Part shown: one piece after another, positions 33,896-45,929 of the stretch
Numbering within the stretch: the first letter of the stretch is position 1
Layout of the letters: the number at the start of each line of letters is the position of its first letter
DNA from: Dryomyza anilis
Taxonomy: Eukaryota > Arthropoda > Insecta > Diptera > Dryomyzidae
NCBI GenBank assembly: GCA_951804985.1
Contig: OX638133.1
Location: 27,682,963-27,746,962 of the forward strand
Length of the DNA stretch: 64,000 nt
Reading direction: 5' to 3'
The notes under the pieces: model-generated
What the model was told of the DNA's origin: nothing
The model's input: only the letters and a program-made list of their open reading frames with translations
Databases searched by the model: none
Program-made: the position numbers and the translations under genes

Positions 33896-34129
33896 ACCTT
33901 ATTATAAATAATTAAAAAATTAACTTTCCTAATGTTTTGTTCTCTGAATCGGAACATCCCCGGAATCGTAACCTGTCGAAGACCGCAAAGAACCCCAATC
34001 GTTATTAAAAAATGTGTGGAACCGATATTCCAAAGTGTTGTTGTCCCTTGTGAAAATACCACGAACTTTTTATTCTCTGATGCTGGAAGTAAAGGGTTTT
34101 TTCAATTGGAGTAATAAAAAAAATCTTTA

Positions 34130-34256
34130 ATGGGCGCGTGTCTGATTTTAGAGGCACGGACACGCACGGGCACGACAACAAGTAACACGCACGGAGATTT
34201 GCACGCACGAACTCAGATTTTCGGGCGTGACACGAAAAAAGCACTGCACGCGCCCA
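34130..34256. mobile_element. GC-rich mini-element (127 bp) with atgggcgcgtg ends
   Basis: The left end atgggcgcgtg and right end cacgcgcccat are perfect 11-bp inverted repeats. The interior is full of gcacgcacgg and cacgg motifs and is markedly GC-rich against the AT-rich background. Too short to code. Confidence 0.6.
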
Positions 34257-35700
34257 TCTCTAGTAAATAAGTCAAAAAATGCAGGAAATATCTCTAAAAC
34301 TGAGTAGGATGGCTCTGATTAGAATCTTGAATTCCATCAGAATATCATACTAAGATCACAGATATTATTTAAGTTTAAATAATATTTTTTATTTAGCATA
34401 AATAAATAAATAGTTTTCCCACATATTTCACTGCATTTCTATGCAATTTTTAAATAGTTTTGTTGCCACTCGCCTCACCTAAATTCACATGCTTCACTTA
34501 GCACCATGCATTCTAAATACCTCGCCGACTGTGTGGGGGCAGCCTTTACAATCAAAATCAAGTTGGGGTGGGTTCCAAGAATACACGACGTTACAAAACT
34601 CAAAAATATACCGGCCGGTATTTGTTAAGAAATGCACGAAAGAAGCCCTTTAACTATAAACATTCCACCGAATGGGGATGAAATGTATTTGTTATTTTTC
34701 TCATTCTTCTCTTTGTATATTTTGTGTTATTTTCATCATTTTTTTTTCTTCTTCTGTGAAATACACGACAACTGTTGGCTCGTCGAGAAAATTCAACGTA
34801 GTTTAGCAACATGTTGTTCGTTTTATTATTATTGTTATTGTTGGACACTTGTTGCTGCTGCTGTCAGCTGTACAAGGCAAAACATGTTGCTAGTTGCTGT
34901 TTATACTATGCAACAAAAACCTTTGATCCCACTGCGGTATTATAAATAAATCCGTCTTTTTCTTATCATTTATAGTTATTGTTAAATAGGCTCGTATTTC
35001 TTTTTAGTTTATTTTATTTTATATTATATTCAATTATATTCCAGAGTTGATAACAACAAGCGCAGTTCAATAATCTGTGCTTGATGTTGATTTGGTTGGC
35101 CAGATGATTCATCGACAGGTCTTTAGCACGAATATTTATTTCCTTTACAGAGGTATTTTGTATTTTTGTTTTTTTTTTTTTAAATACCCCTAACTTATGC
35201 GCGCAGGCATTACTCACATTTTTTATAAGTATTCTTTGTTCTTTTTGTATTTTTTTTACCTTTACTTTGAGCTCAAAATCACATAACACATAAACCGAAG
35301 GTGAGCTTTTTATTTATTTATGACAGTTTATGGTATATTTATTCAATTTCCATTTCATTTTATAAGATAACTTATGTTTTTTTACATTTTTAATATTCAT
35401 GCTATATGATTTGATATTTTTCACAACTCTAGCTAAATATTTTTTTTTTTTTATATTTTTACTTCAAGAACATTTGACAAATTTTAAGTTTTGCTGTTTT
35501 CAAACAGTCTCAACATTTTATAAATAGTTGTAGAATTTTGGCATTGATAACTGAAACAAAAATCGCCAAAGTTCTGAAATTTTGAAAGATTTTTTTAAAA
35601 TTTTATAACTAAAAAAACATTTTTGGTATCAAATATTTTCTTAAAATTAAAAAATAAATGATCGGAGATTTTTTTTTCTGTTTTGTTGTTTATATTAAAT
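34257..35700. other. AT-rich noncoding
   Basis: No gene supported. T-rich and CTG/TTG-rich stretches around 34740-34880 give low-complexity open frames. Nothing repetitive stands out except homopolymer runs. Confidence 0.35.
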
Positions 35701-37404
35701 GTTTATATCAGGGGTAGAAACCGGAACTATGAAAAGAACGTTTGGCAATCGTTCCGATATTGTTCCGTTCCGGAACGAACGAAAAGCAAAAGTTCCGAGC
35801 GCAAACGTTTCAGTCGGAACTTTTGCTCAAAAGTTCCGGCTCAAAAGTTCCGATCGGAACTTTTGCATACAAAAAACGTTTGAATCGTTCCTATCGCCAT
35901 AGGCACGCATACTGGTGCGTCATTGGAACTTTTTTGGTTGAATCTGTTCCTGTGGGCCTAGATTCGCATCCTGGTGCGTCATTGGAACTTTTTCGGGTGA
36001 ATCGCTTCCTGTGGGCCTAGATACAGATCCTGGTGCGTCATTGGAACTTTTTACGGTGAATCGCTTCCTGTGGGCCTAGATACGGATCCTGGTGCGTCAT
36101 TGGAACTTTTAAGTGTGAATCGCTTCCTGTGGGCCTAGATACGGATCCTGGTGCGTCATTGAAACTTTTTTGGGTGAATCTCTTCCTGTGGGCCTAGATA
36201 CGGATCCTGGTGCGTCATTGAAACTTTTTTGAGGGAATCGCTTCCTGTGGGCCTAGATACGTATCCAGGTGCGTCATTGGAATTTTTTCGGGTGAATCGC
36301 TTCCTGTGGGCCTAGATACGGATCCTGGTGCGTCATTGGATCTTTTTCGGGTGAATCGCTTCCTGTGGGCCTAGATACGGATCCTGGTGCGTCATTGGAA
36401 CTTTTTTGGGTGAATCTCTTCCTGTGGGCCTAGATACGGATCCTGGTGCGTCATTGGAACTTTTTTGGGTGAATCTCTTCCTGTGGGTCTAGATACGTAT
36501 CCTGGTGCGTCATTGGAACTAATTTTGACCATTGAACACCAGGATAGGTATCTGGCCCAACAGAACAGATTAACCTAAAAAAAATTCCAATGGCGCATCT
36601 GGATGCCTATCTAGGCCCACAGGAAGAGATTTACCCAAAAAAGTTCCAATGACGCACCAGGATCCGTATCTAGGCCCACACAGCGATTCACCTGAAAAAG
36701 TTCCAATGACGCACCTGGATGCGTATCTAGGCCCACAGGAAGAGATTCACCCAAAAAAGTTCCAATGACGCACCAGGATCCGTATCTAGGCCCACAGGAA
36801 GCGATTCACCTGAAAAAGTTCCAATGACGCACCTGGATGCGTATCTAGACCCACAGGAAGCGATTCACCCAAAAAAGTTCCAATGACGCACCAGGATCCG
36901 TATCTAGGCCCACAGGAAGCGATTCACCCTAAAAAGTTACTATGACGCACCAGGATGCGTATCTAGGCCCACAGGAACAGATTCACCCAAAAAGGTTCCA
37001 ATGACGCACCAGGATGCGTATCTAGGCCCACAGGAACAGATTTACCGAAAAAAGTTCCAATGACGCACCAGGATCTGTAATTAGGCCCACAGGAAGCGGT
37101 TCACCCGAAAAAGTTCTAGATAAGCACCTGGATGCGTATCTAGGCCCACAGGAAGCGATTCACCCAAAAAAAGTGCCAACGACACACCTAGATGTGAATC
37201 CATACACATTGGAACTTTTAAACGGAACGAATCAATCGTTCTTCATCGGAACGTTCTTTGTCGGAACGATTCAAACGTTTTTTGTATGCAAAAGTTCCGA
37301 GCGGAACTTTTGAGCCGGAACTTTTGAGCAAAAGTTCCGATTGAAACGTTTGCGCTCGGAACCTTTGCTTTTCGTTCGTTCCGTTCCCAACCCCTGGTTT
37401 ATAT
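35701..37404. mobile_element. hAT-like foldback element with arms of 59-bp tandem repeats
   Basis: Element 35709-37396 (1688 bp) starts caggggtagaaaccggaac and ends gttccgttcccaacccctg. It is flanked by perfect 8-bp copies of gtttatat (35701-35708, 37397-37404), the target-duplication length of hAT elements. Each arm has an outer ~190 bp block of gttccg/cggaac motifs, then eleven repeats of about 59 bp: ggtgcgtcattggaac in the left arm and the inverse gttccaatgacgcacc in the right arm, switching near 36530-36560. Both repeats carry tgtgggcctagatacg or its inverse. There is no transposase. The element could fold into a hairpin of over 800 bp. Confidence 0.88.
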
Positions 37405-37728
37405 TAAATTTAAGTTTTTGACGGTGTCATCCAAATATTTTGACTGACAGTTTATTTGACAAACCAAATTTTCATTTTCAGTAGAAAATAAACTTCTGAA
37501 AGTGAAGAAGCATAAGTCCTGAATATGAAGAGTTCTTTAAATTCAACTATAATTTCAGTTACATTATATAATTAAAGATTATAGAATTTATAGAATTAAA
37601 AATATTTTTGTGACGATCACAAAATAATCAATAAATATTATTCTTAATTTGAAAAATAAAATAAATTATTAAATGACTTGAATATCGATGCTACGAATGT
37701 ATGGAAAAGGCGCGTATCGAAGTTTTTT

Positions 37729-38800
37729 CCCAGCAAACATTTTGAGTATTTTATGACTCCTGAATGTGTCATATTTATGAGTGTTACCCTCTTATATGAG
37801 CACTTAAAAGAGTCCAAAGAGGCTCCCGACTCCTGGGTAGAGGGCCCCATTTTATGACCCGAAAAACCCTCATATTTCTGACTCTTTTTATTACACCTAA
37901 AACACTCATATTTGAGCACTTAAAAGAGCCCATAAAGATTCTCAACCCCTGGGTAGAGAGAGGGCACCATTTTATGAACCCAAAAATCTTCATATTTCTG
38001 ACACATTTATTACTCCTAAAACACTCATATTTGAGCTCTAAAAAGATCCCAAAAAGGCATCCAACCCCTGGGTAGAGGGCACAATTTTATGAGCCTAAAA
38101 AACCTCATATTTCTGACACTTTTATTACTCCTAAAACACTCATATTTGAGTTCTAAAAAGACCAAAAAAATTCGCGTAATTTTGATCATTTTAAAATATT
38201 CTTAAAACATTCACATATTTGAGAATTTCTAGACACCACAATTGCTACATTTTTGGAGTTTGGCTTTCTTCAGAAATATAGAATGTGTCTGAAATGAATC
38301 CAACATAGTACATGTTCATGTTTATCTTAGTCCAGACATCCGTGAGAAAATGCATTCACATCAAAAAATCCATTAAATTGTAGCTTTGTCTGTTGAATTT
38401 ACACAAATATTTTATTATTTTTATAATAACATACTTTTATGACCCTTTTCTGAGTGCTCCTAAAATACTCTTAAATTTGATGATTTTATGAGTTTGATTT
38501 GGGGCGCTCCTAAAACGCTCATAAATGAGACTCTTTTATGCGTCAAATTTTGGAGCGTTCCTAAAACATTCTAAAATAAAGAACTTTTATGTGTCTATTT
38601 TCTGAGCGCTCAGAAACATTTTTATTTTTGATGCTTTTAGGAGTCTAATTTATGAGGGCTCCTAAATAACTCCTAAATATGAATCTTTTATGAGTAATAA
38701 TTTTGAGAGCTCCGAAAACAGTCTTAAATGAGATATTTTTAAGAGATTTTTCTGAGGGCTCATAAAACACTCAAAAATGTGTCTCCTTTATGACTCCACA
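37729..38800. repeat. Two adjoining arrays of ctcctaaaacactcata repeats
   Basis: This starts at cccagcaaac, a terminus also seen near 6677 and (inverted) 7729. The first part has three ~118-bp units (gagcacttaaaagagtcc, ctgggtagagggc, ttatgacccgaaaaacctc, tcctaaaacactcatatttg). A spacer follows at 38190-38420, then six or so shorter ~65-bp units (gagcgctcctaaaac.ctcataaat.agactcttttatg). No matching inverse terminus was found. Confidence 0.6.
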
Positions 38801-39100
38801 AGGTTTTTAAAAAAAGAAAAAAAATGTTTTGAAAACTAGACACTTCAGGGAATACATATTTTAGTTTTCAACTTGTTCCTTGAGTACCCTACATGTAATT
38901 GAAAGACAGAGTTGACTGATTTATTGATATGAAAAATGTATATAAAAAATAGAAATTCCTAGTTTTACAACAAAATATCAATGAATTATATTAATTCTCT
39001 TATTTCTGGCATTATCAGTTAAATTTTTAGTTATTAATTAAGGAATTATTGAACAAAATGTGAAATACGACTAAAATGTTCACTATAAAAAATAATGTAA
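38801..39100. other. AT-rich noncoding
   Basis: Nothing identified. Confidence 0.3.
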
Positions 39101-39510
39101 AAAAAATGTGGGCGGGTAAATTCTAACAAAACGATTTATATTTTGTAATTGTATCTTCAGTACTTTTCGAGTTATAGGTTCCTAAAGAGTCATATAAAAG
39201 TATCTTGTATGGGAGGTGGGCGTGTCCGTTGTACGATTTGGCTCATTTCCGTACTTAAAACCATTTTTTGGGTAAAACATGTTGAAACAAAATTTCATCG
39301 GATTCCGTCTAGTATTTCTCAAGTTACCGTGTAATAGTTAAACAAACGGATAGACAGACAAACTGACATGGGTAAACGGTCTCGGATCATGATGCTGATC
39401 AAGCATATATATACTTTTCCATAAAGGCCACGCATCCTAAGTAGCGTTACCATATCTGCACAAACAAACTTAATATGCACTGTACCTCATAGGTGTAGGG
39501 TATAATTAAA
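39101..39510 (+). repeat. Possible retroelement 3'-end-like dispersed repeat
   Basis: The sequence gacagacaaactgacatggg, ctcggatcatgatgctgatc, aagcatatatatactttt and the end ggtgtagggtataatt resemble a dispersed sequence common in fly genomes near transposon 3' ends. This is recalled, not searched. No coding remnant is attached. Confidence 0.35.
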
Positions 39511-40026
39511 AGTATAAATTTGTCTATTTTTTTAAAAAAGACACTTTTTCAAATCGTTTTTTTTTATCTCTCCGGGGCGTTCCGGGCCTAAGTTTTTATA
39601 CAAGCATATGGCTAAATATCTGTTGTTATCGATCCTAGTATGTTTTGCATTGGTCTTAGAGATTATCCACAGAAGTTGCATCCTATTTACAAAAATGTTT
39701 TTTTTCGAAATATTTCATAATTTGCTACTTTTGTCGCAAAATGTCGAACTTAAAAATTAAAATTATTAGTAATTTTTTAAAGTGAATAAGAAATGCATGT
39801 ATTAGCTATAATATGTGAAAATTTCAATGTAATAACTTAACAAGAAATAAATTAAATTAAATGTTTAAAAAAGTACTCAAAAAATTTTAAAAATTAACAA
39901 AAAAATCAAAAAAGAGCCCACTTTGGACTGATATCCTGTTGAAATAATACATATAAAACAATTCATTTAATGGTTTTCTATTCACTAGGATATCTATTTC
40001 ATTAATGCACAAATTAAAAATTAAAA

Positions 40027-40590
40027 TTGATGAAATTTTTGTTTCGGCCCAAATGCGCGCCTTCGATTCACTGTGCGACGTCCCTATTTCTTATTTCTCT
40101 TGACTTTGCTTTATTGTTTGACACTATAAAAATATTCGAAATTTGTCTGAAAGCCACTACAGTATTCAAAGCAGTTCTTTTAATTACTATCACACGAAAA
40201 GCAAGAAATATTTTGCTTGATTTAAAGAAATAAATTTATTGACTTTCCTACGACTTTCATATTGACGCTCTTATGTCTTATTTCTCTTGACTTTGCTATA
40301 TTGTTTTTATTTAAACTACGAATGTTATACTTTTACTCAAGAACAGTATTCGAACATTTTTCTAAATGCCACTGCAGCATTCAAAGCAGTTATTTTAATT
40401 AATATCACACGAAAAGCAAGACATATTTTGCTTGAGTTAAAGAAAGAAAATCAAGATATTTTTCAATATCAAAGAAAATAAATATTTTTTTCATTTTTTA
40501 CTGCAACATTCAAAGCTATTTTCGTGGTTATCACATAATAAGCAAAACTATTTTTCTTGAATTAAAGAAATGAATGTATTGACTTGCCGC
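40027..40590. repeat. Three diverged ~190-bp tandem copies
   Basis: The block cttatttctcttgactttgc, then gccactacagtattcaaagc, tatcacacgaaaagcaagaa and ttgctt.a.ttaaagaaa occurs at about 40090-40230, 40275-40450 and 40500-40575 (the last is shorter). The short open frames at 40027 and 40287 share residues only because of the duplication. Confidence 0.6.
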
Positions 40591-41836
40591 AAATTATTCA
40601 TTCTGAACATAAATATGTTTGAACGAAAACAAAAATATGTTAGGCTGTTATTATATAAATGTTTGGAAATGAAATAATACTTTTGTTTGCATAAAGCTCC
40701 AAAGATATATGTAATGCCTGCAAACTTATGTTTGGGAGAGCCCTTTTTTTTGCAGCGTGTACTCTTGATTCCCTCTATATTTGAGATTTTTTTATCATCC
40801 GTGTATTCATGCTAAAACCTTATTTAAAGCTGCATTTCAAATAAATTTGTAGTCTTCTCATTGTCGCCTCATTGCCCGCCCCATTAAATTAAAATATTCT
40901 TGCAACTAAAGCAAAACAATAATTTATGTTAAAACATACATAAAATTGCAACCGTTTAAAATAGGCTCCACCTCATTGGACTCTGAAGACCTCCCAACTA
41001 CCGGACTCGACTGAATGAGTGCCGTTGCACATCTGCCACTTGCTTTAGATTTAGAACCAGCAACACATATGCATGCAGCTGCAAATTTGAGGCTCAATAA
41101 ATATTTGTTTTAACTGGTAATTTCCAGTTTTCATTTAATCTTAATAATAATACGAGCAATTGCTACTTTTTTTGAATTTTGCTGCATTTTTTTTTTCATT
41201 TTTCACCTAATGCAATACTACTTTATGCAATGCGGAAGTTTAAGAATTTATTGCAAAATTTTATGTACGTTTATTTAGCCCATATTTAAGCTAAATATGA
41301 GCTCGTAAAATGCCTTTTATTAGGCACATCTTAGATTTGTCTTTGATTCAGTTTAAAATAGAATTGGTATTTTATACGTTTATTTGTGTAATAAAATATA
41401 TATAATTAGAATTAGATTGTTTCATTTTAATTTGAATAGTTTGCACTATTTATTTGGTACTAAAATAGGAGTACATTTAATTCATACTATTTAGTTACAT
41501 ATATCAGCTTGCATCATGACGTAAATGTCAATAATTCACACCCTGAACTTGTTTCGCTCAAGCAAGTAAATATTACCCTGAATAGCTTTTCAAATGAAAT
41601 ACATTTGACATTTATTTGCAATTCATGTCACAGTCGTCGTCGCATTTATTGCATTGTCTTCGATCGTTACTGTCTGAGTGACAGTATCAATTTTCATTGA
41701 TACTGCTGCACTCATGCGATTTTCAATACATGTCATAACTTACTATTATTTTGTTGTTTGACAGTCAATATTCAACGCACAAAACTCAAACACCTTCTCC
41801 CACCCCCCACACAAACACCTTCACGACTACCGACTA
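40591..41836. other. AT-rich noncoding
   Basis: No gene supported. 39511-40026 is similar in character. A 63-codon open frame at 41509-41700 has no recognisable features. Confidence 0.3.
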
Positions 41837-43796
41837 CACAGCAGAAAAAATCTTTAAATAATTCGAATATTATACTTATAGATGCAAAAACATATGATTA
41901 ATAGCCACAATTAATATATTTGTTAAGATGACAAATGTGTTTGCAGTAATTATGATTTATTGCAGTTAATGTTATTTGATAATTCAATAAACTATTTAGT
42001 CAGATTTATAATAAAAATAAATTAACAAACTATAATTCAATCATATGAGTTGTTAATATAATTAATTTATTTGTTAGAAAAAGCAAGCTTTACAATTATA
42101 ATGTGGTTTGCTAAAATAATAAAATTATTTGTAATATTTTTATTGTTAATTTAAATAATACCAACATAATATTATTTATAAAAATGTTTTGTTAATATAA
42201 TTCAATTATTTGTCACATTAACTAAATGTTTGTGAATTTTTGTCGTTGCATAAACAAATATTTTGAATATCAAATTAATAATTACAATGGCTAATTTGTA
42301 AATATCAATCAACTTAAATTGATCTTTTTTTTTAATACTCAAGGTAGAAAAATATTTACCACATCGTCTTTATGTATTCAACGTAATACAGAAAGGTTCC
42401 TTTATTTACAATTTTAGCATATAAGTTTGTGGAATCAATTAATGGCATAGGTATGTGTTATTGAACTTTTTATCAAATTAACAAGAATGTTCGTTAATAT
42501 TATAAACGAATTAATTGAACTGTTAAACATTGTCAGTAATTAGTTTTATAAATTGTTAAATTATATTAAAATTTTGGTTAAAATAGCAAACATTTCCATT
42601 GAGTTTGCATTTTTCAATTTAATTCATAAAGAGACACAAAATTACTAAAAAAGTCATATGTTTGTAAATATTAACAAATCATTTCCATTCGAGTTTATAA
42701 AAACAGCTGCCAAATGAATTAAATTATTTTGCATGTTATAATTTCAAATATTTCACAATATATCAATGATTTAAAACCATGTTTCCGAAACAATTCGTAA
42801 ATATAACAAATGTATGTTTTATGTACAAATTTCAAATACTACACATTTTCCAAATTCCATTCAGGTTTATAAAAACAGCTGCCTAAAGAATTAAATTATT
42901 TTTCATGGTATAATGTCAAATATGTCACAAAATAGTTAAAACCAAGTATGCGAAACGTTTCGTAAATATAGCAAATGATCTTGTTATAGTAACAAAAACA
43001 AATATGATTTATGTATAAATTTCAATTACTTCACATTATATTAAATTATAAATCAATTAATTAAAAAACAATGTATGACAAACAACGAAAACCATTTGTA
43101 AATATAGCAAATGCTTTTGTTACATAAACGAAAACCAATAACCTCTGTGTAATTTCAAATATATCACAATATATCAAATGATAAATCAAATGTTTTAATA
43201 CCAAGTATACCAAACAATTAATTAAACCATTCGATAATATAGCAAATGTTATTGTAAGTGTAATTTCAAATAAATTATATATAACAAATATATAAAAAAT
43301 AACAAATGATTTAAAACCATGCATGACAAAGAATTAAACCATTCGTAAATATAGCAAATGTTTTTGTTATATCAACGGAAAGCTATCTTTTCAGTATAAT
43401 TTAAAATATTTCACAATATATAAAAATAAATATGACAAAAAGTAATTAAACCATTCTTAAATATAGCAAATGTATTTGTTATATCAACGAAAACAATTAA
43501 ACCATTCGTAAATATAGCAAATGTTTTTGTTATATCAACTGATAGCAATACTTTTAGTATAATTTCAAATAATTCACAATATATAAAAATATATATGATA
43601 AAAAAGTAATTAAACCATTGTTAAATATAGCAAATGTCTTTGCTATATCAACGTAAAGCTATATTATATGTATTTTATAGAAAAACAACGCAGATCAATA
43701 AAAATGTTGCTGAATTTCATTATTGTTACTTTATTTAATACATTTTACAAACTCTTTGTTACATTAATTGCTTTTATAATATATTTTTTTTCGGTG
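41837..43796. mobile_element. Large TA-flanked element with AT-rich internal repeats
   Basis: The ends are cacagcagaaaaaatc on the left and ttttttttcggtg on the right, with TA outside both (41835-41836 and 43797-43798), the same plan as 19719-20623. The right half is an array of diverged units containing aaaccattcgtaaatatagc, aaatgtttttgttatatcaa and tttcaaatatttcacaatat, seen about seven times between 42950 and 43660. 1960 bp, no coding capacity. Confidence 0.6.
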
Positions 43797-44520
43797 TAGT
43801 TACCTTTGCGAAATACTGGCAACACTTGAACGTTTCTTCGACATAGAAATAAATTCATCAGCAGTAACTTTAAATGACATCAGACTATTTCAGTTACGCG
43901 CAATTGTCACATATCGTATTTGACCATGTGTCGTTTGTCTGTCTCTCTGTGTCTATTCTTTTTTTTTACATACAAAGCAACTGTCAACTGTGACAGCACA
44001 GAGCGCGCGCAAGTGCGTGTGATTTTTCTTTTGGCATTTGTTGTTGGCAGCAATTGCTGCAGCTACTGTCATTGTTATTGACATTAAATTGCTATTATTT
44101 ATTGCAATTGTGGTTTTTGTATTATTGTTTTTTTTTTTTATTATGTAGTTTGTAGTTTATCGCATGTCATGATTATTTTTGCAGCTATTGTTTTTGTTAT
44201 ATTATTATTGTTCTCTCAAGTTCTCTCTTGCCGCTGCCCGTCACTCGATTCGTGTCTGCCGTTTTTTTATTTATTATTTTATTTTTCCATTTTTCTTCAC
44301 ATTTTGATCATGTCTGTGCTGTATTACTTAATGATTTCCTTGGAAAATATTTTTTTAATGGATTCTTCATAAAATTGGAATTTATAAAAATTCCCAAACA
44401 ATTTATGCTAATTGCATTCTTATACAAACATTTTTTAAATTATATTAAAATGTCTGAATTACAGTTTACATTTTATTCAAAATCACAGCGTCAGCTAGAA
44501 TTTATTCTTATTTCCACAAA
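43797..44520. other. Noncoding, T-rich
   Basis: Contains low-complexity T-rich stretches producing hydrophobic open frames (44169-44372 and 44228-44653) that are not supported as genes; the second runs into the SINE. Confidence 0.35.
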
Positions 44521-44675
44521 GCGTATGTGGCTCAGTTGGTTGGTGCGTTGGATTACGAGTCGAAAGTTCGTTGGTTCGAAAGGTCGTTGGTTCAAAAATA
44601 GAGAATGTTTTCTGTACCGCTCAAACGCTCACCAGACAATGACAAAACTCTGAGAGTAAAAACACCGCCCATGAG
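44521..44675 (+). mobile_element. SINE fragment with intact A-box
   Basis: The tRNA-like head tggctcagttggttggtgcg has a perfect match to the A-box consensus TRGCNNAGYNGG. gttggttcgaaaggtcg follows in the B-box position. The body is short and diverged but keeps ccgctcaaacgctcacc and actctgagagtaaaa, like the other copies. The 3' body is missing. Confidence 0.55.
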
Positions 44676-45929
44676 AAAAACTATTAAAAATATAACAAAA
44701 AAAAAAGTTAAACATATTAATAAAATTCCACTTTATATATTAACTATAATCATTTCAAAGAAAATACTGAAAATAATTGTCAATTACTGTCAACCTTAGA
44801 TACGTAAAAGATCTAATTAAATAGTGACGCATATTGAATTGTGACAATCACTCTAAGATGGGGTCAGCGCAACGAAGGGGTATCATTGGAATTTGTACAA
44901 ATTAATTTTGTGATCATTATAAATTAATTCAATTTGATAAAGCAACTTGCAATGTGCTAGAGAAATTAAATCAATTTCATGACTCAGTATAAACAATGTA
45001 GAAACCTATGTAATTCATAAAAATTGTAAAGAAAACGCAAAAATTATCAATACCTGAAATTACCTACTCTATCGACAAATAAAAGTTCCTACTTTATGCC
45101 AATAAAACAGGTCTGTGCCGCCTCGTGTTTATTCCAGAAATAGCACCATGCGAACTATGAGTCATGGACGCGTGGTTGCGCGCAAAAATTCAAATATCAT
45201 ACCCATTGTACAAAAAATAAAGTAAATATAAAATAAACATATTAAGACAAAAATAATAAACTAGTTAAGCGCATAAATAGTGAAATGTAAAAATAGATTA
45301 AAAATTTGCAATCGATGTACAGAAAAATGACAAACAAATACGTAGTAAAAACAACAACGCATTTGCTAAAAATAGCTATTCGCTCGCTAAGACGATGACA
45401 TTTTTTGAAGAACAAATAATTTAAAATATAAAAATAAAAAAATAGCCAAAGAAGAACCTTCAAAAGCATAACCAACGACAGAAACAAATTGTTAAAGAAT
45501 TTCAAGTGAAAAGAAGCCAAAATCAAGTCGTAAACGATATTAAATTCAATTTATTTGGAATGCTGAATTCAATTGAATTCTAAAAGAAAGTCAAATAGAT
45601 ATTTGTTTGTGCGGAAATGCGAATGTGAAATGTTGCAATTAAATATGCATTGAAAAAAGTGGAGTAGAAGAAACTACTTTCCTGTTGCCATAAAAGAGGT
45701 ATTTATGAAAATTATGCAGCCGTAAAAAAAACTAGTTTATTTTTAGTTGATAGCTAAATATGTGGGGCAACAGTTCAATGTCTTTTTGCGAGAATAATGT
45801 TTAATACTTTTCATAGAAGTACTACTTATTAATAAATGAAAATTATTTTAATACTATTTCTGATGCATATATTTCTTATGACGAATAATTTTGTTGATAT
45901 AGCAAAATGCTTTGTTATTTTTATTGACT
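44676..45929. other. AT-rich noncoding
   Basis: Nothing identified. A 94-codon minus-strand frame at 45242-45526 is hydrophobic low-complexity. Confidence 0.3.

Noticed and set aside
34089..34115. Another foldback terminus (aaagggttttttcaattgg)
   Set aside because: It is a single short match without the following gcgctacaaaag or any inverted partner.
35709..37396. Regular 59-bp repeats as a CRISPR-like array
   Set aside because: The repeats are contiguous with no unique spacers, lie in an animal genome, and form the inverted arms of a transposon with an 8-bp target duplication.
44228..44653. 141-codon frame with hydrophobic start as a membrane protein
   Set aside because: T-rich low-complexity sequence runs straight into the SINE head; no coding support.
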